DNA of 64,000 nt, from contig JACVTC010000070.1 in NCBI GenBank assembly GCA_016946835.1, forward strand, positions 402,001 to 466,000. Direction: 5' to 3'. Both the position numbers and the translations under genes were made by a program. The notes beneath the pieces were generated by a model. It was not told the DNA's origin, did not search any database, and worked only from the letters and a program-made list of their open reading frames with translations. The stretch is from Neocallimastix lanati (nom. inval.). Its lineage: Eukaryota; Neocallimastigomycota; Neocallimastigomycetes; Neocallimastigales; Neocallimastigaceae. Below, piece after piece: positions 32,640 through 46,657 of this stretch (position 1 is its first letter; each line of letters starts with the position of its first letter).

Positions 32640-34060
32640 TATTATGATATTAGTCATTCACAAACAAAGGATTATATATTAAAAAACTAATCGTATGTCA
32701 TACGATTGTTTACAACTTTGAATTAATCCTAGAATTCATCATAATCATATCAAACTGTAGCATATCCAGTAAATTAAATACGTTGAAATACATGCCTCTA
32801 TATATTGAAGCAAATAGAATACAGATAATTTAAAAAAAAGACATTTAGATTGATTAGTGGGATATCAGAAGGACATTTGAATATACTGAGTGCCAAAGAT
32901 AGAAAATTTTATTCATAGTATATTATACCCTTGGGCACCATGTCTTCGGCAATGAGAACTATCATTTCATTCTCCTCTACAAACTAAATCTTACATTTCT
33001 CAAAGACGGAACTATCAATAATGTAGTATTTTTAATACAAGGAAAATATTGCCTGCTCACATATGTCATTAATGCAAAGCAGTTCGGATACCTTGATAGT
33101 TATATATTCATAGTGGTAGTTAGGAAGAGTATACATTTTTTTGGTATTATTCAATAACATTATGATAAATGGATACTGGAAATTATAATTATATACGAAG
33201 TTTCTAACGACACATAGAAATATTTTGGAATGTTCATATATTGAAAATGCTAATACATATATTCTTACTTTTTTTCAAATTAGAAGTAAATTTTTAGACT
33301 TTCGGATATCGTCCTAGCTGAAATTTAAATGTTCGCTATTTCTATTTCTAGAACGGCACAACACTTTATCCTTTTTTTTTTTTTTTTTTTTTTAATAGAA
33401 CATATAATGTCTAGTATGTTAGGGACACCAATATATAAGTTATCGCAAGGACACATCTTAAATTTAATGGAGGGGTCATCCTCTGTATCTAAGTAGTTTC
33501 TAAAAAAAAAAAAAAAAATAACGAGTTAGCTTATATCCTTAGGAAATAAATAAAGTCGAAGAAAATTTACCTTTGTTTTTGTAATCGATTTCTTGAGACA
33601 TATTGGAATAGACTTCTTACTTTATGCCAGTAGGTTTTCTTAAGATTTTAATGCACTTGGGAATTATTATAACGTTGTTGTTCAGTACCTTCTTTTTTAA
33701 GAACAGATACTATGGTGTATTCTGTCTCTTTAGGCGTCATGTAATCACCGTCGTTCCATTGAATGTATTTTATATTATTGTTTTCGCAATACTCCTTATT
33801 TGCATAAGCATGCAATACCTTTTCACCATTGTGAAAATGTCTCGAATAGCATATCTCGAACAATCAATTATAGTTGATCTTCAAGGAAGCTTTTAGTTCA
33901 GATACTTTGTTACTTTGTTTTTTCAGCCCCCTCCCCCCAATTGATGTGAAAATTCACATATGGTAGGTATAAATTCTCTATGATAACTTTGACTGAAAGA
34001 TACATATATCATTCCTAATTTTTGAATATTACAAATCCCTCATAGGTATCACTTGTATTA
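32640..34060 (-). pseudogene. Unidentified host-gene relic retaining a spliceosomal intron
   Basis: The minus strand carries protein-like frames broken by stops, in this order: VSFSQSYHREFIPTICEFSH (34010-33940); GEKVLHAYANKEYCENNNIK, YIQWNDGDYMTPKETEY and TIVSVLKKEG (33840-33690); a stop, then YWHKVRSLFQYVSRNRLQKQ. A 71-nt intron follows (33500-33570): GTAAAT at the donor, CTAAC branch-point sequence (33524-33528), a 16-T run and AG. The frame resumes in phase with NYLDTEDDPSIKFKMCPCDN and LYIGVPNILDIICSI. Further left come YEYITIKVSELLCINDICEQ, DSSVFEKCK and NEMIVLIAEDMVPKGIIYYE with stops between. Not recognised as a family. The intron makes a host gene more likely than a transposon. Confidence 0.6.
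33500..33570 (-). other. Intron-like segment in the 32.6-34.1 kb relic
   Basis: 5' GTAAAT, CTAAC about 25 nt before the 3' end, T-run, AG. Removing it joins two frames in the correct phase (split Arg codon), which random sequence would do only one time in three. Confidence 0.6.
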
Positions 34061-34512
34061 TAAATGATAGCCCATGTATAAATATAAATCATACAGGTAA
34101 AATTTTTATGTACTTTATTAAAAAAAGTTTATTCCAGTCTAACTAAAAAAAAAAATAAAAGATAAAAAAAATGAATTAAATAGTTATATTTAAATAATAA
34201 TATATAAAAGCTTTTATTTATTGTAATATAATTCATATTATGATTATTATTTAATTTTTTTTTAAATATATAAATTATTATATGAATAAATGGATAAACA
34301 ATTGTATTTTTTCATATATTTTAAATCCATGTATTAATTTAATAAATATTATTAAATAATATTTATTTATTCCAATCTAAAAAATAAAAATTAATTGATT
34401 GAAAATAAACCATATATATAAATGAATATGGCATATGGCCTAAATGAAAGTTTAAATTTATTGAATGATTAGTAAATTATCTTATTATTAATAATTTAAT
34501 TAAATAGACAAG

Positions 34513-35744
<1,232 letters not shown>

Positions 35745-35774
<30 letters not shown>

Positions 35775-37196
35775 TATTTTTTAGACTTAGAGAAAACTTT
35801 ATTTAATTTATAATAATAATAAAATTACATAATTTAAATGAAAAATAACAAATAAAGTACATGAAATAAAATATTATACATTATAATATCATAAAAGTGC
35901 GTTAGAAGTAATAGTTTCTAACTTTTCCCATTCATCGATGTTAACACCACGTCCATTATTGCGAGTAATAATTTCTGTATTAGTGTTATCAAACGAATCT
36001 GTATCAAATCTTTCACCGGGAGGTGAAAATTCATGCCTTATCTTAGCAACGGTAGATTCAATAGATTCAACGGAATACCATTTCATCATCAATCTGAAAG
36101 ATCGACTAATTAATGGTATGACGTTTGTTAGAAACTCCGCAATCCCCACAAAATATGGAACAGTCGACGAAGTTTGAACTCTGTTTAAAAATATTGTCAA
36201 CTAATTGTCTTTGTTCCCCATCATTAATTTTAATTTTTTCATATATTGAACACCCGCCAAGAAGAGCATTCAATATAAAATAATAAATATTATTATCATA
36301 GTCCTTTTCTGAATCTAAAGAAATTTCCAAGGAATTATGTTCAATTATCATTGCAAACTTCAAAAAGAGATCATCTAGAAAAGATAAAGATTTATTTCTG
36401 TAATTTTCCAATTTTTTACATGCAAAGATCCAGTGAGAAAAGCTAGGTACACTAACACCACAACATGGGCAACATTTAGGACAATCTTCTGAGAGTATTT
36501 TTCTTTTAATCGAAATACTAATATCAAATTTAAAGCCACATCTAATTCGAGAAATCCAAAAGAATCCCAATTGATACTTAGGATAATGAAATGTTAAGTT
36601 TTTGATTTCTGAAATAAATCCAAAATCATTCTCCTTGTAAATAATTGCTTTTTTAGCTTTTGAAAGATTGAAGAAATCTCTTTTCCAATAAAACTTTTTT
36701 ATTTCACTTTTTTCTTACCATTTAATTTCTTATCCAAAATCCTTGATTATTTAGTTCATGAGTAATGTGACATAGTAGGAATATTATTAGTGAGATGATT
36801 AATAATACATGATGAGTTTTTCCATTTTCTAAAGCAGCAAAATTGAGATATAGCACAGATAGCTGAAAGAGGAGGTATTCTCAATTCACGAGTAATATCA
36901 TAAAGACTAACATAAGAATTACGAGATTTAAATCCATAATTCCAATAAAGTTCTCTATTAATAATTTTTTAAGCTTTAGAGCATTTGCTTTTATTTGAGC
37001 CAAAGAGAGGAGCATAATATAAAACAAGACTAAGAATAAACAAAATTAAAACATATTTCTTCAATGGGAGAGGAATAGATTTATTACTAAGAAATCGAAA
37101 GTACGAATTTAACTTGACATTTAAATTACTGTTTAATTTGGATTGTATAGGTTTCAATGATAAAGATTCATCAAAAGGAATACCAAGATAAGTATA
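35745..37196 (-). mobile_element. 5'-truncated LINE in the aldo/keto reductase pseudogene, 14-bp TSD
   Basis: Flanked by GATACAACTATTAT (35731-35744 and 37197-37210). It starts with a T-run (A-tail) and the complement of the AATAAAGTTTTCTCTAAGTC 3' signature. Coding pieces, all minus: a tail ending NIDEWEKLETITSNALL (stop at 35889), the finger CPKCCPCCGVSVPSFSHWIF (36490-36430), YYAPLFGSNKSKCSKA (36970-37020) and YTYLGIPFDES at the truncated 5' end. At least two frameshifts separate them. It is closely similar to 59116-61431. Confidence 0.87.
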
Positions 37197-37345
37197 GATA
37201 CAACTATTATTAATAATGAAATAATTATCTTTTTCTATTACTATTAATATTACTAATACAAATAATATTATTTCAACTACTAATAATAGTAATAGTAATA
37301 GTAATAGTAATAGTAATAGTAATAGTAATAGTAATACACAAAATA
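37197..37345 (+). pseudogene. Continuation of the aldo/keto reductase relic and its 3' flank
   Basis: After the LINE, the sequence continues with ATTAATAATGAAATAATT and a (TAATAG)n tract. The reverse complement of 52255-52405 shows the same sequence uninterrupted. In that copy the frame ends at the TAA of AATGAAATAA. Confidence 0.65.
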
Positions 37346-37756
37346 TTTATAGTAAAATTATAGAATATATATCTATATTTTAATATTTTTTAATTTTTAT
37401 TTTTTTTTATTATGAAATATTTATTTATTAAATTTATTTTATTCTATTTTAAAAGATGAAAATTTTAATATTTATGAATAATTAATAATTAATTATATTA
37501 TTATTTTATGGTATATATAATTTTGATGATATATAAATGATAATAGTAAATTAAAATATGTTTTTATATGAAATTTTTTATGAAATGTTAATCGGTTGAT
37601 TATTATTTTAAATGATAATAAAATGGTATAAAAAATAAAAAATAATTGCTTTTTATTTGGTATTATAAAAAAAAAAAAAAAAAAAAAAACATAAAAATTT
37701 AGAAAAAATATAATAAAATAAAATAGATTTATATTTCCATTATAAATAATTTTAGG

Positions 37757-37846
37757 AAATATAAAATAAAATAAAATAAAATAAAATAAAATAAAATAAA
37801 ATAAAATAAAATAAAATAAAATAAAATAAAATAAAATAAAATAAAA
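37757..37846. repeat. (AAAAT)n microsatellite
   Basis: About 18 copies of the pentamer AAAAT/ATAAA downstream of the gene at 37974. Confidence 0.93.
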
Positions 37847-37973
37847 TATAATAAAACCCCTTATGAACATGATCGATAGTATGCTATTGAAATATTTTAA
37901 AATGTGAATGAATTTTAATTCTATATATATTATTAAATCAATAATCAATAATAGTTTGATTCAATTAAAGAAT

Positions 37974-38669
37974 TTAATGTTTTCTGACAATACACTTTCT
38001 TCTTTTGTTTGATTTTGATGAAGTGACAGCTGGTTTAGCATATTCCTTCTTGAGAATAGCTGACACTTTTCCATTTCTACATTCTTCGGTTAATAAAGAA
38101 CTCTTAATACTTTCTAAATAATTCATAGTAGCTACAAGAGATTCATCAGGTTCATCAGATTGTAAATATCTTTCTCTAAGTTCATTTCTATTGGTATCAA
38201 TATAGTCAAAGGCAGCTTCTCTACAAATTTCAGAAACACAATTTAATGAATAAATATCAGACATAAAGCTTAAATCATCCTTATCATCTTCAACTTCATA
38301 CACACTTAAATCTTTTCCATAAATAATGGAAGCTAATGGACAATATTGACCTTGTTCATCCTTAATACAATAAGATTTAGATTCTTGAACAAATGCTTTA
38401 ATATAATCGGCAGTGATCATATCATCTTCGAATTGACAATTACTTAATTTTTTATCAGCGTTTTCAAATAATTGTTGACATTCACTACTTTCAAATACTT
38501 CACAAGCATGACGACCACCATTTTCTTCATCAACTAAAAGAATACATTTTGTAATAAGGTTGTAAGTGTTTTTACATTCCTTTTCATTTAAAGTTGGAAT
38601 AGTTGCTGCTTTAGTCATCATACCGAAAGCGACTATAGATAATAAAGTTTTAATATTATTGAACATCAT
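37974..38669 (-). CDS. Secreted cysteine-rich protein of unknown function
   Basis: 231 residues. The first ~21 (MMFNNIKTLLSIVAFGMMTKA) form a signal peptide: short polar start, hydrophobic core, small residues before the cut. The mature part is acidic, has 11 cysteines (for example KECKNTYNLITKCILLVDEE, SSECQQLF, SYCIKDEQGQYCPLA, LNCVSEICREA) and ends in a basic tail (SKSNKRRKCIVRKH). No carbohydrate-binding or catalytic domain and no dockerin is seen. Helices dominate by composition, so a disulphide-bonded helical bundle is likely. Two Met codons start the frame; either works. No intron. Anaerobic fungi have many secreted proteins of unknown role, but a family cannot be named from sequence alone. 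Confidence 0.85.
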   Translation of the reverse strand: MMFNNIKTLLSIVAFGMMTKAATIPTLNEKECKNTYNLITKCILLVDEENGGRHACEVFESSECQQLFENADKKLSNCQFEDDMITADYIKAFVQESKSYCIKDEQGQYCPLASIIYGKDLSVYEVEDDKDDLSFMSDIYSLNCVSEICREAAFDYIDTNRNELRERYLQSDEPDESLVATMNYLESIKSSLLTEECRNGKVSAILKKEYAKPAVTSSKSNKRRKCIVRKH

Positions 38670-40746
38670 TTTGAATACTAATTTTTTATATTGTTTAATA
38701 AAACAAAAATATTAAAAAAAATAATAAATTTCTTTTTAAAGAAATAAATAATAATTTTTTTTTTAAAGTAACTGCTTTGTTATTAATAGAATGTTAATAA
38801 AAAAAATATTTTTAAAGGAAATGAAAGACTATTTATATTATTCGAAAAGATATATATTTATATATTTATATATAATAATAAAATATTGATTATATATTAT
38901 GATTCATATTTTGAAATTTCACGAAATATATTATAACATTACTGATTATAATATAAAGAATAGTGTATATTATAAATTATATATTATTTATTATATATAA
39001 CTTATATATTTGTGTAGCATTAATTTTTAAATAGTAATTAAAATTCATTGATAATAATTATTAAATTTTTAATTAATTGATTACATTTTTAATTTTAAAT
39101 ATTTTATATTATGTATTTTTTTCATATATATTTAGCCATAAATTTTAAAATTTACAATAATTAATAATTTAATAATGATGATAATAATAACAATAATAAT
39201 AGTCATAATAAATAATAATAATAAATAATGTGAATTTGAGTAAAACTTATATAAAGTATAAATTCTAATTACTAATATTCATCAATGTTTATCATAATTT
39301 ATTATTGTAACATTATTTATTTTATTATTCTGTTTATATAAATGTGTATAATATATGGAATATATAAATAAATATATTCAAAAAAATTTTTTTTGTGTAA
39401 TATTAAACTTTTTATTATTATTTAAAAATTAAAAATGCTTCATCATTATTATTAATATTATTTAAAGTTTTAAATTTATTTCATCCAATAAATTGTTAAT
39501 AATTTAAAAATTAATTCCATTAATTATAAAAAAAATAAAAATAAAAATTAAAATAAGTATAAATAAAAAAAAATAAAAATTAGCATATGAAAAAAAAAAA
39601 AAATTAATAAAAAAAAAAAAGAATTGATTAATAAAAAAAAAAGTTAACTTTTTTTATTATTAATTATTAAAATAGTTATTAGCATTATTTCTTAATATTT
39701 TTCATTAAATAATTATAAAATTAAAGTGATTGCAAAAATATTGAAATTAATTCTATTAATTAGATATTTATCATAAAAATTGAAAAAAAAAAAATAAAAA
39801 AAAAAGATCGAATATAATAATTATAATAATAATAATAATAATTTTTATTCTATAAAATTTTTTCGTTATTGATAATAAATGTTACATCAAATATTAATCA
39901 AATATCAAATTTTGATAAATATAATAATAAATAATGCAAATTTCAATTTATGTATTAGTTTTTTAATATAAATGTACAACATTTATACATTATAATAAAA
40001 TATATCAGAAATAGAATTTAAAAATTTTGAAAACATATAATTATGTATATAAAATTTTTAATTTCTGTATATATTATAATATAAATATAATTCTGTGTAA
40101 TAAATATAATTATATTTATATTTTTATGGAATTATTAAATATTATAAAATTCCAATTAATTCTATTGGCAAATAAAATTTAATAATTTTATATATATTCT
40201 TTTTTTTAATAAACTTTTTTTTATCTTATCTAATATTAATAAATTTAATATTAAATAAATTTAAACCCAGTCTTCTTTTTCTTTTTTATTTTTCTATTCT
40301 TTTTTTAAATTGATACATATTAATATAAAATTTTTATTTAAAAATGTTGATATTTTAGAATTAGAATTATTAAAGAGAAAATTTAGGGGTATTCATTATT
40401 TAATTATCTTATTACTTTTACTTTTAACTTATTTTTTTTTTTCAAAGCCATTTTACAGAATTAATAATCTCTTAATATATTTTTTTTTCTTTAAAAGAAC
40501 CTTATAAAATAAAGTTGAATAACAAAATATGTTGATTGAAATTGTAAAATTAATAATAATTAAAGTTTGAAAAAACAAATTTAAATTATTAGATATATGA
40601 ATATTAAATAAATATTTATAAATATAAAAAAATAATTGATAAAGTAGCAAATTATTATTAAATAAAATAAAATATATAAATATAAATAAATAAATAAATA
40701 AATATAAATAAATTATTTTAATAATTATATATAATGTTCCTTTTAT

Positions 40747-40779
<33 letters not shown>

Positions 40780-41963
40780 AATTTTGGTTTAAAATTTTAT
40801 TTTAAAGAAAAATAATTATTTTTTTCTCATTATTGTTTATGTCCTTTTTTGTATAATATTTTATTCATTTAAATAAATATATAAAAATAATTTAATTTGA
40901 GTTAATTATTATAGTTTTAATAATAATAATTTTTTTTTTTAAAAAATGTTAATATTTTATATATTGATCATTAGCATAACAACAACAAAACCTTTGTCCT
41001 TTTTTAAATTTATTTAAATTATATTAAAAAAAAAAAAAAAAAAAAAAAGAGAGAGAATTACTTTTTAAGTAATATATATTTTATATTCTTTTTTTATAAA
41101 ATAATTTTAAATATTTTTGATATGATGTTTATATAATATTTTCATAAAAAAAATAATATAATTTTTATTAATTAATACTAATAATAATAGAAAATTTTCA
41201 AAAAAAGGAAATATATATATACATTAACATAATCTACATATAAATAATTCTTTTATTATTATTTTTTTTATTTATAAATATGTAAATTTGAAATTTTTTT
41301 TTTTTTTAAAGATTCATATATAGAATTAATTTAAAATTTTAATATATTTTTTGTATGTATAATCAAGAAATAAAAATATTTCCATATAATTTCTTTTTTT
41401 TAAAAAAAAGAAATTTGTATTTTTATTTAATCAAAAAATTAATATGTTGAAATTACAAAAAATTAAAAGATTAATTTAATAATTTTTTAATAATTTTTTT
41501 TTATTTTTTTTTTTAAAAAAAAACATAAAGATATATTAAGATTCTTTTATAAAATTATAAATTTTGTTTATTTAATTGTTCTAAGCTTATTTAAAATTAT
41601 ATTTAATTATAATAAAAAAAATGATAAAAATAAAATAAAGTATTATTAATTTTATATATGTTATTTTACACCTTTTTTTTTTTTGGATAAATCAATTATC
41701 TAATAATAATATTTATTAAGAACGTTTTTATGTTTATTTAATATTTAATTTGTATATACTATTGATTATAATGTAATATTATATTAATTTATTCTCTGTT
41801 ATTATTGATAAATATATTTACTTATTAATAATTTTACAAATAATAGTAATAATATAAAATAACATATATAAAAATCAAAAATTAGTTGTAATTAATAATA
41901 TCAGGGTAAAAAAAATTTCTTTTTTTTTGTTTTTTTTTTTATCATATTAATTTATTCTGAAAT

Positions 41964-42002
<39 letters not shown>

Positions 42003-43200
42003 AGTGAATATTTATTTAAAAATAAATTCCAAGGGATGATATAGATATATTTTTATAATAAAGTATTAATTTAAATTATTTTTGTTTATACTAAAAAAAA
42101 CTATTTTAATCATAAATTTTAAATTTATATGGTTAAAAATATAAAAAATTTATAAAAAAAAATTTTTACAAAAGAAATTTTTCAAAAAAAAAAATAAAAA
42201 AAAAAAAAAAAAAAAAAAAAGGAGTATTGAATCTTTTAATTTATAAAGTTTTCTTTAGAAAGTCCATAAAATCTATAAAAACTTTTATTAATTCCATTAT
42301 GTTCTATATATTAATAAATAATGTAACAGGGAATGAAATTTGAAATGGCCCATTTTAATTATTTTTTTTAAAATAATAATAGTATTTTAAGTACTTTGAA
42401 ATATTTAATATGTAATTTAAAAATTTAATAAATAATAAATAGTTTTAATATATAATTCGAATAGTTAAATAAAAATATGTTTTTAAGTATTTAAAATATA
42501 TATATTATTAACATGGATGAATTAATAATAATATTAATATATATATATACAAATATATATAGTTTAATTATATAATTATTACTTGTGGATGAATTAATAG
42601 TATTAATATATATATATATATATATATAGATTTATTTATTTATTTATTTTTGAGTTAGAACTAATTTTATCTTTTTAATTATTAAGGAACTTTAATAATT
42701 TCCTTAATAATTTAAAAAAAAAAAAAAAAAAAAAATAATAATTCTATTAAAATATACAGTATTAACAGTTAAATATTGAATTATTATAATTAAGAATATC
42801 CTTTTATATTATTAAAATATTGATTTTTATTTACCAAAATATTTAAAAAATAATATAGATAATGAATTTGCTAAACTTCCAATTTTTTTAATCATATATA
42901 ATTTTTGGGATGCAATATAGAATATATTAAATAATGATATATTTATAAAATAAATAAATAAATGAATAAAAAATATGTATTTTTATTTTAAAAATATATA
43001 ATTTCTAAAAATAAAAATGAAAAATTTTTTATAAAGATTTGATTTGAATATCTATATAATATTTTTTTTAAAAAAAAAAATAATGATCTATATGACTTAT
43101 TTTTTAAACAATAACCTTAATAAAAATAAGTAATATATTTCCAAATAATAAGTAAAATAATTTATTTAACAGAATTTTGATTTTTATATTGATATAACTA

Positions 43201-43203
43201 TAT

Positions 43204-43250
<47 letters not shown>
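43201..43250. repeat. (TTTA)n microsatellite
   Basis: About twelve tetramers TTTA without interruption. Confidence 0.9.
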
Positions 43251-43251
<1 letters not shown>

Positions 43252-43970
43252 ATTAATTAATAATATTTATTATTATTTTAAATCATAGTATGAATGATTT
43301 TAATTATATTTTTAAGAAAAGTTATAAAACCAAAATTTAAATATAATTACTATTATTAATTATTATAATTATTTATGTCAATGATAAAATCTATAAATAT
43401 AATAAAATTATCGAATTTCAATAAGCTTACTTATAAATAATACTAAAATATTTCTGTATTATAAATAGCAATGTAGAAATTTTTTATTATAATTAATAGT
43501 ATTAGTAATAATAATAATATTTTTTTTTAGAACATAAAATAAATAAAAAATTTTTGATAAAAAGTTTTGTTCATAAAATTTATATTAATATATCAATAAA
43601 TAAATATGACAACTATTCATTTTTATAATATATATATATTTATATCTAATTTTTTTTTATTGAAAGCTTTAAATATAAATCTAATAATATTAATCTTTGT
43701 TTATTAATGATAAAGAAAAGTATAAAAATTATATATAATATTTTTCATTGTATTATCTATTGATAATTTTTTAATTTATAAATAAATTACTATGTATTAT
43801 TATTTAATTTTTTATATTAAATAAAGTTTATTATACAGAAAAATTTAAAATTTTTATGTCATCATATGATTTAATTTTTTTTTTTTATCTTATCATTTCA
43901 TAAATTATCAAAAGGAAAAAAAAAAAAAAAAAAGTATTGATATTATTTTATTATATTTTAAAATATTTCC

Positions 43971-44067
43971 TATTCCTTTTATATTCCTTTTATTTTAATC
44001 TATTCCTTTTATTTTAATCTATTCCTTTCATTTTAATCTATTTCTTTTATTTTAATCTATTCCTTTT
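43971..44067. repeat. 19-bp tandem repeat, about five units
   Basis: The unit TATTCCTTTTATTTTAATC repeats with few changes (CTTTCA and TTTCTT variants). It is the only minisatellite-type array in this intergenic region. Confidence 0.8.
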
Positions 44068-44539
44068 TTTTTTTATTTTGTTTGCTTAAATGTTTAAATT
44101 GTGAAAGTATAGATAAAATAATAATTTTCTAAAAACAATTTGTCTTTGTATATATTTTTTAAAATACCAAATCAATAATGATAAGTATTTACAAAATTAA
44201 ATTTTATATATATTTTATTTTAATTTTTTTTTATTTAATAATTTCTTTAGTATTAAAAATATGTTTAAAACTTTATAAAAATTTTCAGCGGATTAATTAA
44301 ATATAAAAAATGATTATTTGTTTATAAAATAATAACATTAAATGAAAACATAATTATTTTACAGTTTTGAATTTTATAATTTATACAAAAAGGATAATAT
44401 AATTGATTTATTATATTTATTATATAATTATTATATTTATTTTAAATATAATTTTAAATATAATTTTTGCATTAATATCAATTTTGATATCATGTCCTTT
44501 TTTATTTTACTTTTTTAATTTTAATTTTTTTTTTATTTT

Positions 44540-44586
<47 letters not shown>

Positions 44587-44690
44587 GATTAAGAGAATTT
44601 ATTGGTTGATAACTCTAATAAGGAAAAAATAAAATTTTTTAAAAAAATATTTGAAATTTTAAGATATATATAAAAATGAATATTTCTTCT

Positions 44691-44721
<31 letters not shown>

Positions 44722-44986
44722 ATTTATAATTAACAATTATTTTTATTATTAGAATAATTAAAGTAAATAAATATTAAAAAAAATAATATATAATTAAAAT
44801 TAATCAAAATAATATCTAATTTTGTTATAATATTAATATATATATATATATTTTTAAAAAAAATATAAATAAATTAAATACAATAGTATAAAAAAAAATT
44901 ATATTTACCTATTACTAAATATAATATTACTAAATAAAATTATTAAAAAACTATAAAATAAAAAATTAATATTTTTCAAATCAAAA

Positions 44987-45018
<32 letters not shown>

Positions 45019-45055
45019 CAATAACAATATAATATATTAACTATTGTAAATAAAA

Positions 45056-46657
45056 ATGGGTGCTGCAGTTGAATTATCAAAAAGAAAACGTACATTAATT
45101 TTTATTAACTCTAATATATCCACTATTGCTGGTACATTGCTTACTACTGCATTGACAACAGCTTTACCACCAATTATGAAGGATTTTAATATTAGTGTTA
45201 ATACAGCACAATGGTTAACTAGTGGCTTTAATTTAACTATGGCTATTATTATTCCTTTAACTTCATATCTTATTAATAGATTTAGAACGAAAAAACTATT
45301 TCTTACTGCTCTTGCTTTATTTATTATTGGTTTAACTATTGCTCTTTTCTCTGTTAATTTCTATATGATGCTATTTGGTAGAATTATTCAAGCTGGTGGT
45401 AGTGCTTTAATCTCTTCTCTTGCTCAGGTCGTTATTTTAACTATCTATCCACCTGAACAAAGAGGTTATGCTATGGGATGGTATGGATTAGCACTTGGTG
45501 CTGCTCCAATTGTTGCTCCTACTATTTCTGGATTATTAGTAGATTCTGTTGGTTGGAGAATGATTTTTGTTCTTTCCATTTCTATTATGGTTGTCACTTT
45601 TATCTATACTATCTTTGTATTTGAGGATGTTATTGAGAATCATAAGGTTCACCTTGATATTATTTCTTTCCTTTTAAGTGGTATAACATTTGGTGGAGTC
45701 ACTTTAGCTATTGGTAATTTTGGATCTTATAAATTTCTTAGTTATCAAGTATTCATGGTATTAATTATTGGTGTGGTAGCTGGAATTCTTTTTACCTATC
45801 GTCAATTACATATAAAAATTCCATTCTTAGATCTTCATGTCTTTCAACACAGAGATTTTTCTATTGCTGTCATCACTACTATTATTATTCAATTAATATT
45901 GATGGGATCTGCTGTTATTTTCCCATTATTGTTCCAAGACGTTATGGGAAGAACAGCTACCATATCGGGTTTAGCTGTATTACCCGGTTCATTAGCATTA
46001 TCCATTGTTAGTCCATTTGCTGGTAAAATTTATGATAAGATTGGTATTAAACTTTTATTCCTATTTACAGGTTTTTTTTCTACTTTTAGTAATTTAAGTC
46101 TCTTCTTTATCAACAATCATACTAATATTTGGGTTATTATTGTTATTAATATCGTGAGATGTATCGCAGTTGGTGTTTTAACTATGCCAGTCATTACTTG
46201 GGGAATGAGACAAGTTCCAGATGTTAAAACCGCGGATGGATCAGCAACTCTTAATTCTTTTAGAATTTTAAGTATGGGTATTGGTTCAGCCTTATTTGTT
46301 TCAATTATGACTACCGTAAGAGATTATGTAAAAGATCATAAAGAAGAACCTGAACTTTTTGGAATTAATGTAGTCTTTTTAAGTATGGCTTTTTTATCAT
46401 TTATAATATTACTTTTTGGAATATTTGGTTGTGAAAGTAAATTTCTTTCCAGTTGTAAAGGAAACAAGGATGCCAAAAATTCTTTGAAAGAAATTAAGGA
46501 AAAAAAAGAAGATTTAATAAAAGAAACTAATTCTAATGAAGAAAAAGTTATTGAAGTTATCATAGATAATTTTGATAGTCAAAGTGAGGATAATGAAAAA
46601 ACTATTATATCATCTGATATATCAGATTTAAAATTATATGAAAATTCTTTAAAATAA
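45056..46657 (+). CDS. MFS drug:H+ antiporter, DHA2 (EmrB/QacA-like) family
   Basis: 533 residues with about 14 predicted membrane helices, the DHA2 layout, plus a ~75-residue charged cytosolic tail rich in Glu/Lys/Ser. Family marks: AQWLTSGFNLTMAIIIPLTS in helix 2, the loop LINRFRTKKLFL, GRIIQAGGSALISSLAQVVI in helix 4, PPEQRGYAMGWYGLALGAAP leading into motif C (APTISGLLVDSVGWRMIF), and QHRDFSIAV after the central helices. Expected role: proton-coupled export of hydrophobic compounds at the plasma membrane. The core resembles the DHA2 exporters of low-GC Gram-positive bacteria, so lateral acquisition is possible. The Lys/Glu-rich tail may be a later fungal addition. Codon use is AT-rich and unbiased, unlike the sugar porter and formate-lyase, suggesting modest expression. 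No intron. Confidence 0.88.
   Translation: MGAAVELSKRKRTLIFINSNISTIAGTLLTTALTTALPPIMKDFNISVNTAQWLTSGFNLTMAIIIPLTSYLINRFRTKKLFLTALALFIIGLTIALFSVNFYMMLFGRIIQAGGSALISSLAQVVILTIYPPEQRGYAMGWYGLALGAAPIVAPTISGLLVDSVGWRMIFVLSISIMVVTFIYTIFVFEDVIENHKVHLDIISFLLSGITFGGVTLAIGNFGSYKFLSYQVFMVLIIGVVAGILFTYRQLHIKIPFLDLHVFQHRDFSIAVITTIIIQLILMGSAVIFPLLFQDVMGRTATISGLAVLPGSLALSIVSPFAGKIYDKIGIKLLFLFTGFFSTFSNLSLFFINNHTNIWVIIVINIVRCIAVGVLTMPVITWGMRQVPDVKTADGSATLNSFRILSMGIGSALFVSIMTTVRDYVKDHKEEPELFGINVVFLSMAFLSFIILLFGIFGCESKFLSSCKGNKDAKNSLKEIKEKKEDLIKETNSNEEKVIEVIIDNFDSQSEDNEKTIISSDISDLKLYENSLK

Larger units (their letters stand above)
38670..45055. other. 6.4-kb AT-rich intergenic region
   Basis: No gene or transposon signature is visible on either strand; frames present are low-complexity. 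It contains A/T homopolymer runs (40750-40775, 41025-41048, 42191-42220, 44538-44583, 44697-44720), an (AT)n tract near 41970 and repeats listed separately. Confidence 0.6.

Noticed and set aside
37493-37948. 151-codon frame downstream of the secreted protein gene
   Set aside because: Runs through the AAAAT microsatellite and A/T homopolymers; Phe/Ile/Tyr only.
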